Source of the DNA: Oscillospiraceae bacterium
GTDB taxonomy: Bacteria; Bacillota; Clostridia; Christensenellales; Aristaeellaceae
DNA length: 5,833 nt
Direction: 5' to 3'
NCBI GenBank assembly: GCA_031282605.1
Contig: JAITDK010000170.1
Location: 1-5,833, forward strand
In this document: positions 1-5,593 of the stretch, piece after piece
Numbering within the stretch: the stretch's first letter is position 1
Layout: each line of letters starts with the position of its first letter
Made by a program: the position numbers and the translations under genes
Notes under the pieces: generated by a model
Databases searched by the model: none
Told to the model about the DNA's origin: nothing
What the model saw: the letters and a program-made list of their open reading frames with translations, nothing else

Positions 1-7
1 CCCCCTT

Positions 8-103
8 CCCCCCGACGGGGGGTGAAACGGGGGTTTCGGGACTCTGTCCCGGACCCTGCGAAGGGCTATCCGCCCTTTCGAATCCTGACCAGGCTTCGCC
101 TGG
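8..103. repeat. Tandem array of five short GC-rich hairpins
   Basis: Five inverted repeats follow each other almost without gaps: CCCCCC/GGGGGG at 8-13 and 17-22; GAAAC/GTTTC at 24-28 and 33-37; GGGAC/GTCCC at 38-42 and 46-50; AAGGGC/GCCCTT at 61-66 and 72-77, extendable outward by a C-G and G-C pair across a one-base bulge; and CCAGGC/GCCTGG at 89-94 and 98-103. Loops are 3 to 5 bases. The short connectors after the third, fourth and fifth hairpins resemble each other (GGACCCTG, GAATCCTG, GGACCATC). Seen directly: the pairing and the connector similarity. Inference: this is a dispersed multi-hairpin intergenic element of the kind common in gut Clostridia, lying downstream of the lysS operon, where it could shape or protect the mRNA 3' end. 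It may extend beyond the left edge, since base 1 is already in a C-rich stretch. Confidence 0.7.
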
Positions 104-115
104 ACCATCGTGATG

Positions 116-147
116 CACAATCCATCGGCTTCGGACTGCCGGTTGTG
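116..147. other. Imperfect inverted repeat downstream of the operon
   Basis: CACAA at 116-120 pairs with TTGTG at 143-147, and inside it CC pairs with GG and GGC (127-129) with GCC (138-140), leaving a one-base and a three-base bulge and an 8-base loop. It lies about 80 bases downstream of the last stop codon of the minus-strand operon. No T-rich tail follows it on either strand, so it is not a textbook intrinsic terminator. It may be one more degenerate member of the neighbouring hairpin array, or chance. The rest of 148-224 shows no gene, no promoter and no strong structure that I can recognise. Confidence 0.35.
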
Positions 148-224
148 TTCCGATAGTCTGTCTCGTGGCGTAGGTTGTTCCTAGAACTGTATAGCGTCCG
201 TCGGATTTGCGCCGATAAGATTCG

Positions 225-965
225 CTAATAAGACGGCAAAGCCTCGTCTTCACCGGGGGGAGCCGGCTGGGATGCCTCGTAATCGATCAGCCATTGCGGC
301 TTATCTGTTTGGAACGAGGCTATCATCCAATCAACCATCTTGGCCGCGTTGGGCAGGTTGCCGGAGTATGCGGTCACGCCGATCCACAGTCCGCGGTTAT
401 CCACGCCTTGATCGATCATGCCGTATAACGTTTCAGCCGGCAAACCATATATATGAGCCTCTCCCACAACCCTGTTTTCACCGTCGTCGTCCACGATCGC
501 CATGCGTCCCTTGCCGGGATCAATGCCGCGCGTATCGATAGAACCGTCGGCCAGCCATTCGTCCAGCGAAACGAATAAACCGCTTTCAGCGAAGGTCTGG
601 AATCTATCCCAAGGCATCAGATAGACGTCGCCTTCCTGCGCGCCAATATAGGTGGTCAACTGGATATTAGCGTAGTAATCGTCCGTCGCGCCCAACGCGA
701 CATTGAGAAAGCTGATGGACTCCATATCGGGAAACTCCGGCGCGGCCAGGCTCGCTAGACGCTCGGTCGAATCGGCTTCCAGAGCCGTCGTCACCAGGTA
801 TACGTCCACCTTCTTATCCTTTGGCGGCCGATACTCGGTAATGGAATAAATCAGGTTCCAGCCCAGCACGCCCAGTATGACGAGCAGGGCATACTTCCAG
901 AACGAGTAAGCGAAGTGGTCGCGGACGCGCTTCCTGTTTATAGGGGTGGCGACTGCGCTGACCAA
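225..965 (-). CDS. Membrane-anchored protein resembling part of an extracellular solute-binding protein
   Basis: I do not recognise a named family. The 246-residue protein starts with a basic cytoplasmic tail (residues 1-21, RKRVRDH), has one membrane segment at about 23-43, and then an extracytoplasmic domain, so it should be N-in and anchored to the outer face of the membrane. Residues 52-140 look like the first lobe of a family 1 sugar-type solute-binding protein: a strand (VDVYLV), a helix, a second strand, then GDVYLMP, FAESGLF and VSLDEWL, which resembles the 'D-hydrophobic...F...GL..L' pattern of such proteins. The length is well below the roughly 400 residues usual for that family and there is no lipobox, so transport binding is doubtful. 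The C-terminus is proline- and acid-rich. The start is TTG, chosen because it follows AGGTGA at the right distance and no ATG occurs until residue 81. It is the last gene of the operon, 6 bases after lysS. The solute-binding resemblance is inference. Confidence 0.8.
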   Translation of the reverse strand: MVSAVATPINRKRVRDHFAYSFWKYALLVILGVLGWNLIYSITEYRPPKDKKVDVYLVTTALEADSTERLASLAAPEFPDMESISFLNVALGATDDYYANIQLTTYIGAQEGDVYLMPWDRFQTFAESGLFVSLDEWLADGSIDTRGIDPGKGRMAIVDDDGENRVVGEAHIYGLPAETLYGMIDQGVDNRGLWIGVTAYSGNLPNAAKMVDWMIASFQTDKPQWLIDYEASQPAPPGEDEALPSY

Positions 966-971
966 TGTAAA

Positions 972-978
972 TCACCTC
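972..978 (-). promoter_or_regulatory. Ribosome binding site overlapping the lysS stop
   Basis: The minus strand reads GAGGTGA, with six bases (TTTACA) before the TTG at 965-963. The last three bases of the site are the TGA stop codon of lysS. This decides the TTG start of the downstream gene and suggests that ribosomes ending lysS translation re-initiate there. Confidence 0.75.
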
Positions 979-2435
979 GGTTTCATCGTCGGGAACAACA
1001 GTACATCCCGGATTGACGGAGAATCCGTCAGCAGCATTACGAGCCTATCCACTCCGAAACCCAGTCCGCCCGTCGGCGGCATGCCATATTCCAGCGCGTC
1101 CAGATAATCCTCATCCACCTGCGGATCACGTCCCTCGCCTAGCGTCGAAGCGCGCATCGCGGCCGTCTGCCGCTCAAACCGCGCGCGCTGGTCGATCGGG
1201 TCGTTCAGCTCGCTGAACGCGTTGCCGAACTCGCCGCCCACTATGAAGTATTCGAACCGCTCGGTCAGATGGGGTTTGCCTGGCATTCTCTTGGCGAGTG
1301 GGGATATCTCTACCGGATAATCCGCGATGAACGTAGGCTGACGCAGACCCGGCTCGACGAATTCGTCGAACAGCGCCTCCAGGCAACCGCCCCGCGTCGC
1401 GTCCTTTTCGACGTGTACCCCCTTCGCGGTCAGCGCAGCCCGCGCCGACTCGTCGTCGATCCACGATTCCGGATCGAGTCCGCTGGCCTCGCGCACGGCG
1501 TCGGTCATGCTGACGCGCCTCCATGGCGCGGCCAGATGAATGGTCTCGCCTTGATAGACGACGTCGGTCGTGCCTAGCACCTTCAGCGCGACATGCTCGT
1601 GCATCTGCTCGACCATGCGCATCACGTCGTTGTAATCGGCGTAAGCCTGGTAGGTCTCGATCATCGTAAACTCTGGGTTGTGGCGCTGATCCATGCCTTC
1701 GTTGCGGAATATCCGACCGACCTCGTACACCCTGTCGAACCCGCCCACTATCAGCCGCTTCAGGTTCAGTTCCAGTTCGATGCGCAGGTACATGGGTATA
1801 TCCAGCGTATTATGCCGCGTCTTGAACGGACGCGCCGCCGCGCCCGTCTCCAGTGTGTGCAGTATGGGGGTATCCACCTCCAGAAAGCCGCGTCCGTCCA
1901 GGAAATCGCGCAGCGCGGCGATTATCCTCGCGCGCTTGACGAACACGTCGCGCACCTGCGGATTGACGATTAGATCGACGTACCGCTGACGGTAGCGCAG
2001 GTCGGTATCCTGCAGGCCGTGGAATTTCTCCGGCAGCGGACGCAGCGACTTGGACAGCAGGATCAGCTCGCGCGCGTGAACTGAAACCTCGCCCTTTTGA
2101 GTGCGGAACGCGAACCCTTTCACGCCGATAATATCGCCGATGTCCCAGTCCTTGAACGCGGCATAAGCCTCCTCGCCGACGTCGTCGCGCTTTACGTAAA
2201 TCTGGATCATGCCGCCGCCGTCCAGCAGATGACCGAACGACGCCTTGCCCATTACCCGCCGAGATAGCATCCGACCCGCTATCGCCACGTCGCGACCGTC
2301 CAGCTCGTCAAAGCGCGAACGTATGTCCACACTGGCCGCCGTAACGTGGAACCGCGTTATCCGGTACGGATCCAGGCCTTGTTCGCGCAATGCGTCCAGT
2401 TTGCCGCGGCGAATCCGTTCCTGCTCGCTGTACAT
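972..2435 (-). CDS. lysS: Lysyl-tRNA synthetase, class II
   Basis: Charges tRNA-Lys with lysine using ATP, in the cytoplasm, as a homodimer. The 487-residue length is normal for bacterial LysRS. Residues about 48-127 form the N-terminal OB-fold that binds the anticodon. The catalytic domain follows, with all three class II motifs: motif 1 ending in Pro190 (GFLEVDTP), motif 2 at about 236-260 (GRIFRNEGMD..HNPEFTMIE, with R244 and E246) and motif 3 at 457-482 (GLGFGVDRLVML, with R464, ending in RDVLLFP). The lysine-site stretch GGEFGNAFSELNDP (400-413) is intact, so the enzyme should be active. Residues 217-224 read LRIELELN where many LysRS have LRIA.EL, a modest variant. The ATG lies one base after the greA stop and has only a weak upstream purine-rich stretch, pointing to translational coupling with greA. 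dusB-greA-lysS is an established Clostridia order. No T-box leader is seen directly upstream. Confidence 0.98.
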   Translation of the reverse strand: MYSEQERIRRGKLDALREQGLDPYRITRFHVTAASVDIRSRFDELDGRDVAIAGRMLSRRVMGKASFGHLLDGGGMIQIYVKRDDVGEEAYAAFKDWDIGDIIGVKGFAFRTQKGEVSVHARELILLSKSLRPLPEKFHGLQDTDLRYRQRYVDLIVNPQVRDVFVKRARIIAALRDFLDGRGFLEVDTPILHTLETGAAARPFKTRHNTLDIPMYLRIELELNLKRLIVGGFDRVYEVGRIFRNEGMDQRHNPEFTMIETYQAYADYNDVMRMVEQMHEHVALKVLGTTDVVYQGETIHLAAPWRRVSMTDAVREASGLDPESWIDDESARAALTAKGVHVEKDATRGGCLEALFDEFVEPGLRQPTFIADYPVEISPLAKRMPGKPHLTERFEYFIVGGEFGNAFSELNDPIDQRARFERQTAAMRASTLGEGRDPQVDEDYLDALEYGMPPTGGLGFGVDRLVMLLTDSPSIRDVLLFPTMKPR

Positions 2436-2436
2436 A

Positions 2437-2925
2437 TTAACTCGCCCGCCTGATCTCGAGAATTTGCAGCGTGCGCAGGCCGTCCGGCACGGAAAACGCC
2501 ACGTTCGCGCCGTTGCGCTGACCCATCAGCGCGGCTCCGACCGGCGACTCGTTCGATATCTTGTCTTCCAGCGGATCGGACTCCGTTTCGCCCACGATCT
2601 GGAATTCACTCTCGACGCCCGTCTTTACGTCGCGCACCCTAACCACGCTGCCCACGCCGACCATCTCGGTGCTGACGTCCGACGCGTCGATGATTATCGC
2701 GTTGCGGATAGTGTTCTCCAGATAGCTGATGTGACCCTCGATGCGCGACTGCTCGTTCTTCGCTTCGTCATACTCCGCGTTCTCGCTCAAGTCCCCGAAC
2801 GAGATCGCCTGCTTTATCTGTTCGGCCACTTCCTTACGCTTGACCGTTCGATAGAAATACAGTTCATTCTCCAGCTTAGCCAGTCCATCCGCCGATATAA
2901 TCGGCCTGTTCTTTACATCGTCCAT
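2437..2925 (-). CDS. greA: Transcription elongation factor GreA
   Basis: Rescues stalled or backtracked RNA polymerase by stimulating cleavage of the nascent RNA 3' end, with its coiled coil inserted in the secondary channel. The 162-residue length is typical. The N-terminal antiparallel coiled coil spans about 8-79, and its tip carries GDLSENAEYDEAKNEQ (44-59), with the catalytic acidic pair D45 and E48. The C-terminal FKBP-like domain is at about 87-160, with the family signature SPVG (127-130) and a final LEI strand. All key residues are present. The start is ATG with GGGAGG eight bases upstream; this site sits inside the last codons of dusB, and the dusB stop is three bases before the start. 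The lysS start is one base after its stop. Most likely co-transcribed with both. A long open frame on the opposite strand here is only a shadow. Confidence 0.97.
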   Translation of the reverse strand: MDDVKNRPIISADGLAKLENELYFYRTVKRKEVAEQIKQAISFGDLSENAEYDEAKNEQSRIEGHISYLENTIRNAIIIDASDVSTEMVGVGSVVRVRDVKTGVESEFQIVGETESDPLEDKISNESPVGAALMGQRNGANVAFSVPDGLRTLQILEIRRAS

Positions 2926-2928
2926 AGT

Positions 2929-3963
2929 TCATGCCTCCCGCGTTTGTGTTTGTTCAAAATGTTTGCTATCTAGCGTTTTGCTAATAAGCGCCTCCAAGGC
3001 GCCTACGCAGCCTAGTCCATGCACTGACGCGCGCCAAAGCGCCGCGCCCGGCAAGCCCTTCATATACCAGCCCAGCTGGCCGCGCAGTTCGACCATTCCG
3101 CGCTGTCCGCCGCGCCACGCGCACTGGATACGCGCGTGCCTCAGCGCCATACTCAACCGCTCGGCGGCTGTCGGCTCGACCGCTTCATTATGCAGGACGC
3201 GGCTGAATACCCAAGGGTCACCGATCGCTGCGCGACCGATCATAACGCCGTCGCAATGGGTCTCGCGCATCATCCGTTCCGCGTCGGCGCGGGACGCTAC
3301 GTCGCCGTTGCCTATCACCGGAATCGGCACGGCGGCCTTGACCGCCGCGACGCCCTCGAGATCGGCGTCGCCCGAGTATTGCTGATCGCGCGTCCTGCCG
3401 TGAACCGTAATGGCCGCCGCGCCTTCATCCCACGCCATACGCGCCAGCCGGACGGCAGAACGATCCCCGGCACCCCATCCCAAGCGAGTCTTTACCGTAA
3501 CGGGCATCGCGGGGTGGGCGGATTCAACCGCGCGCACGGTCGCGGCCACTATTTGAGCCGCGCGAGGCAGGTCGAGCAGCAGCGCGCTCCCCGCTCCCGA
3601 ACGCGTTATCTTAGGCGCGGGACAACCCATATTGATGTCGACAGCGTCAAACGCCGTCGAATGTCCGAAATGCCCGCGATCATTGAGCAGCGTGATCGCG
3701 CCGGAGAAATCGTCGGGTTCGGCGCCGAACAGCTGCAGCGCCAGCGGGCCTTCCTCATCGCCGCGTTCCAGCAAGTTCAGCACGGCGGGCATATCAGGCG
3801 AATACAGGATGCTCTTGACCGAGACCATCTCGGTCGAGGCGAGAGCGCAACCCATCCCTCGGCATAACAGGCGCGTCGGCCATGCCGTGATTCCCGCCAT
3901 AGGCGCAAGCACGACGCGACCGGATAACGTCAGCCGCCCGATGGACAGCGGGTCAGTCAGCAT
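2929..3963 (-). CDS. dusB: tRNA-dihydrouridine synthase, DusB type
   Basis: FMN-dependent enzyme that reduces uridines in the tRNA D-loop region to dihydrouridine with NADPH. Numbering from the GTG codon one triplet upstream, the TIM barrel carries APMAGIT (21-27), ALQLFGAEPD (76-85), INMGCPAPKI with catalytic Cys115 (111-120), VTVKTRLGWG with Lys159 (156-165), ITVHGRTRDQQYSG with His189 (186-199), VIGNGD (217-222) and GVMIGRA (240-246), the last two being FMN phosphate-binding. The C-terminal helical tRNA-binding domain follows (about 260-333). In it the usual R-x-H before the W-Y-x-K-G stretch reads R-G-Q. Total length of 344-345 is slightly above the common 320-330. The start is uncertain: GTG at 3966 and ATG at 3963 are adjacent, and neither has a good ribosome binding site, so re-initiation after the upstream gene, which stops 7 to 9 bases earlier, is likely. 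I took the ATG. Confidence 0.95.
   Translation of the reverse strand: MLTDPLSIGRLTLSGRVVLAPMAGITAWPTRLLCRGMGCALASTEMVSVKSILYSPDMPAVLNLLERGDEEGPLALQLFGAEPDDFSGAITLLNDRGHFGHSTAFDAVDINMGCPAPKITRSGAGSALLLDLPRAAQIVAATVRAVESAHPAMPVTVKTRLGWGAGDRSAVRLARMAWDEGAAAITVHGRTRDQQYSGDADLEGVAAVKAAVPIPVIGNGDVASRADAERMMRETHCDGVMIGRAAIGDPWVFSRVLHNEAVEPTAAERLSMALRHARIQCAWRGGQRGMVELRGQLGWYMKGLPGAALWRASVHGLGCVGALEALISKTLDSKHFEQTQTREA
2934..2939 (-). promoter_or_regulatory. greA ribosome binding site inside dusB
   Basis: GGGAGG on the minus strand, eight bases before the greA ATG, is made of the last codons of dusB (Arg-Glu-Ala). It supports the greA start and shows that the two coding regions are packed so that one ends inside the other's initiation region. 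Confidence 0.75.
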
Positions 3964-3972
3964 CACGCGCGG

Positions 3973-4521
3973 TCAGCCGTCGTCGGGGCGTTCGTCCGTC
4001 GGATTGATCGAGGACATTATCCACCGCCCGTTGTCGCGGATGAGCGTTATGCGGTATCGCGTGGAATCCCAGTCGGGCGGGCTAACGGCGGAGTCGCCGT
4101 ACGCGGCAATAACCGCTTCTCGCCTGGTGGATTTGACGCGCCCGTCAATCTCGGGCACGGACTCCACCGCGATGGCGCTGGCCGTGTTATCCCAGGGCCA
4201 CGTCCACATCCATTCTATCTTCAAACGATGATCCATGCCGCTGATATCATAGTCGGCGTAGCGCGACTCGCCGGCGAGTGCGACACCCACCGCCGCGTCG
4301 CGAGCGAGGCAGTCCGCCGTGAAAAACTTGGTCAGCAGGCTGGGATCCTCTTCCGTGCCCAGTATCACCTGTGCGCGGGCCGACATGCCGTCCTTCGCCA
4401 ATACAATGATATTCGTTATATTCATCGACATATAAAACGCGATAACCAGCGTAGTGCCGATTACGCATATGCCGAACAGGCGTACCGTTATGAACCAGAG
4501 AAATCTGCGCAGATACTTCAC
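3973..4521 (-). CDS. Single-pass membrane protein of unknown function upstream of dusB
   Basis: I do not recognise a named family. The 182-residue product has a basic N-terminus (MKYLRR), one membrane segment at about 9-32, and an extracytoplasmic domain of about 150 residues. Notable stretches are AKDGMSARAQVIL (42-54) just after the membrane, a Trp-rich patch IEWMWTWPW (102-110) and a C-terminal strand ending DNGRWIMSSI (163-172). A final short strand of the form 'D-x-G-x-W-hydrophobic' is common in NTF2-like or related extracytoplasmic alpha+beta domains; that link is inference. Residue 71 is an isolated Cys, and no catalytic motif is visible. The start is GTG, fixed by an in-frame TGA 12 bases upstream; GGTGAG lies five bases before it and a second site, AAAGGA, lies 12 bases before it. 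It sits between comEA and dusB and ends 7 to 9 bases before dusB, so it is probably co-expressed with the tRNA and transcription genes. Confidence 0.85.
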   Translation of the reverse strand: MKYLRRFLWFITVRLFGICVIGTTLVIAFYMSMNITNIIVLAKDGMSARAQVILGTEEDPSLLTKFFTADCLARDAAVGVALAGESRYADYDISGMDHRLKIEWMWTWPWDNTASAIAVESVPEIDGRVKSTRREAVIAAYGDSAVSPPDWDSTRYRITLIRDNGRWIMSSINPTDERPDDG

Positions 4522-4526
4522 CGCCG

Positions 4527-4532
4527 CTCACC
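4527..4532 (-). promoter_or_regulatory. Ribosome binding site before the GTG start at 4521
   Basis: GGTGAG on the minus strand, five bases before GTG. AAAGGA at 4534-4539 is an alternative but sits 12 bases away. Together they support initiation at this GTG, the first possible start after an in-frame stop. Confidence 0.45.
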
Positions 4533-4552
4533 GTCCTTTCGACCCGGCTATT

Positions 4553-4574
4553 CATTCAACGTTCATTTAACGTT
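4553..4574. repeat. Two tandem 11-bp units in the comEA downstream gap
   Basis: CATTCAACGTT (4553-4563) is followed directly by CATTTAACGTT (4564-4574), differing at one position. Each ends in the palindrome AACGTT. They lie in the 66-base gap between the comEA-like gene and the next gene, and upstream of the latter's ribosome binding site. The spacing of one helical turn between the palindromes could fit a regulator site, but two short copies may also be chance. No convincing promoter was found in the gap. Confidence 0.5.
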
Positions 4575-4587
4575 TATAAGGCCGAAT

Positions 4588-4953
4588 CTATTCGCCGACA
4601 TACACGAGCGGATATAATTTCTCGCTTTTCACATCGCCTATGCCGTTAACGCGCGTCAGTTCGCGCTCGTCGGTGAACGCGCCGACCATATCGCGGTAGT
4701 CGATTATCCGCTGCGCGATCACCGGACCGATCCCTGGCAGCGAGGTTAGCTTCAACGCGTCGGCATCGTTGAGGTTCAGTTCGCCCGTATCCGGGGTGTG
4801 CGCCGTTGCCGCGCCGTCATTAATCCATATTACGCTCGTTACGGGCGCGGTTGGCGTCGCCATGGTTAAACAAACAACGCCGACGCCAATCGCGGCGGCG
4901 CATATTATCCCCAACGCCCAGCGGCATAACAGCCGAAAACCCCGGTTCATCAT
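4588..4953 (-). CDS. comEA: ComEA-like helix-hairpin-helix DNA-binding protein, membrane-anchored
   Basis: ComEA proteins bind double-stranded DNA non-specifically at the outer membrane face and hand it to the uptake channel ComEC during transformation. The 121-residue product has a basic N-terminus, one membrane segment at about 10-32, a linker of about 27 residues and a C-terminal tandem helix-hairpin-helix of about 60 residues. The first hairpin is LPGIGPVIAQRI (72-83), with the upstream signature LNLNDADALKL (59-69), and the second is VNGIGDVKSEKL (102-113). It is shorter than the roughly 200-residue B. subtilis ComEA and lacks the SLBB domain between membrane segment and hairpins. There is no comEC or comEB in view, so a competence role is inferred from the domain layout only; a general DNA-binding envelope role is possible. 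Two ATGs are adjacent (4953 and 4950) and neither has a clear ribosome binding site. secG lies 111 bases upstream in the same direction. Confidence 0.88.
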   Translation of the reverse strand: MMNRGFRLLCRWALGIICAAAIGVGVVCLTMATPTAPVTSVIWINDGAATAHTPDTGELNLNDADALKLTSLPGIGPVIAQRIIDYRDMVGAFTDERELTRVNGIGDVKSEKLYPLVYVGE

Positions 4954-5064
4954 CGAACGACGGCGCGAAACCGTTCAACAATCCGCTGAACCGCCGTTTG
5001 GACTCTTACAAGGAAGAATCCCTTCGGGGTTCCGCGGATACGCCCCGCTTCGCGCTGCGCGCCA

Positions 5065-5301
5065 CTAGTGGATCGCGGCGATGACCAGCGACATAATCAG
5101 GAAAACCCCCGCGGCGACCTTGGTCGCCAGCGCCAGCTTACCCTCATAGGACTTGGCCTTGTTCTTGCCGAAGAATGTCTCCGCGCCGCCGGCGATAGCG
5201 CCCAGACCAGACGTCTCGCCCGGCTGCATCAGCACCGATATGACTACTATCAACGCCGATATAACTAACAGCACGGTCGCCAGTACTTTGATTGCCTGCA
5301 T
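5065..5301 (-). CDS. secG: Preprotein translocase subunit SecG
   Basis: Small accessory subunit of the SecYEG channel that helps SecA-driven protein export across the cytoplasmic membrane. The 78-residue length is normal for Gram-positive SecG. Two membrane segments lie at about 4-24 and 56-76, with the family signature between them: VLMQPGETSGLGAIAGG (23-39), then ETFFGKNKAKSYEGKL (41-56). Both termini are expected outside, following the known family topology. The ATG start is supported by AAGGAGGG with nine bases between. It is the first gene after the promoter at 5334-5362 and probably heads the transcription unit. secG often neighbours rnr, smpB or eno in Bacillota; here a comEA-like gene follows instead. 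The 111-base gap after it (4954-5064) holds only weak, short inverted repeats (for example GTTCA/TGAAC) and no terminator. Confidence 0.96.
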   Translation of the reverse strand: MQAIKVLATVLLVISALIVVISVLMQPGETSGLGAIAGGAETFFGKNKAKSYEGKLALATKVAAGVFLIMSLVIAAIH

Positions 5302-5310
5302 GAGGTTTAT

Positions 5311-5318
5311 CCCTCCTT
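5311..5318 (-). promoter_or_regulatory. Strong secG ribosome binding site
   Basis: AAGGAGGG on the minus strand, nine bases before the secG ATG, is a near-perfect match to the anti-Shine-Dalgarno sequence. It is the strongest such site in the window and fixes the secG start. Confidence 0.85.
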
Positions 5319-5333
5319 CATAGTCGCTCGTGT

Positions 5334-5362
5334 ATTCTACCAGAGAATCAGAGAAAATACAA
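5334..5362 (-). promoter_or_regulatory. Sigma-A-type promoter with extended -10, for secG and the operon
   Basis: On the minus strand a -35 box TTGTAT (5362-5357, four of six matches to TTGACA) is followed after exactly 17 bases by TAGAAT (5339-5334, five of six matches to TATAAT). TG one base before the -10 gives an extended -10 element. The predicted start of transcription is near 5327, giving a leader of about 26 bases that contains the strong ribosome binding site and no riboswitch-sized space. No other comparably good promoter was seen further left on this strand, so it may drive secG through to the last gene. Confidence 0.75.
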
Positions 5363-5593
5363 GCCTGAATTGGTCGACAACAGCGATTCCAAATTTGGGA
5401 TTCTTAAGGTTATTTTGCGTCTATACATTCGATTTTCGGACGGGATTGGGTCAAAACCCCGTTGCGTCCTGGGGGAAATCGATTGCGGATGGTCGAATTT
5501 TATCGAAAAATTCTAAGTTTGAGGTTATTTCATGGCCAAACTATTTACTAGCTATAAAACATAAACATCAAGTATTCATCATTGTTTCCGAGT
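5363..5593. other. AT-richer intergenic spacer with two inverted repeats
   Basis: This stretch between the promoter and the terminator has no credible gene: minus-strand frames end after a few codons, and the only plus-strand frame of any length begins with TTG and lacks a ribosome binding site. It is visibly richer in A and T than the flanking genes. Two inverted repeats stand out. At 5386-5401, ATTCCAAATTTGGGAT is a 16-base palindrome with one G/T wobble pair, located 24 bases beyond the -35 box of secG. At 5495-5513, GAATTTT and AAAATTC flank ATCGA. AGGTTATTT also occurs twice (5408-5416 and 5522-5530). The first palindrome could be an operator, which is inference only. Confidence 0.5.

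Noticed and set aside
8..103. CRISPR array
   Set aside because: The repeated parts are short connectors and unrelated palindromes, not identical repeats of about 28-36 bases with regular spacers, and there are no cas genes.
66..106. Possible tRNA 3' half, because TTCGAATCC is followed by hairpins and CCA
   Set aside because: The bases around TTCGAAT do not form a T-arm stem, no matching D-arm or anticodon arm lies upstream, and the stretch is fully explained by the serial hairpins.
113..184. Plus-strand 23-codon Cys-containing frame starting ATG
   Set aside because: No ribosome binding site, no promoter, and it overlaps the imperfect hairpin; likely chance.
2436..2470. Separate promoter or T-box leader for lysS
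   Set aside because: There is only one base between greA and lysS, leaving no room, and no leader-like structure is evident.
2245..2973. Plus-strand 242-codon open frame opposite greA and the start of lysS
   Set aside because: It lies antisense to two clear genes, is rich in Arg, His, Leu and Val as expected of an antisense frame, and has no ribosome binding site or recognisable domain.
3136..3867. Plus-strand 243-codon open frame opposite dusB
   Set aside because: Shadow of dusB in GC-rich sequence; Arg- and His-rich with no motif or ribosome binding site.
4975..5000. Terminator between secG and the comEA-like gene
   Set aside because: The best inverted repeat (GTTCA/TGAAC) has five pairs with a 9-base loop and no T-run.
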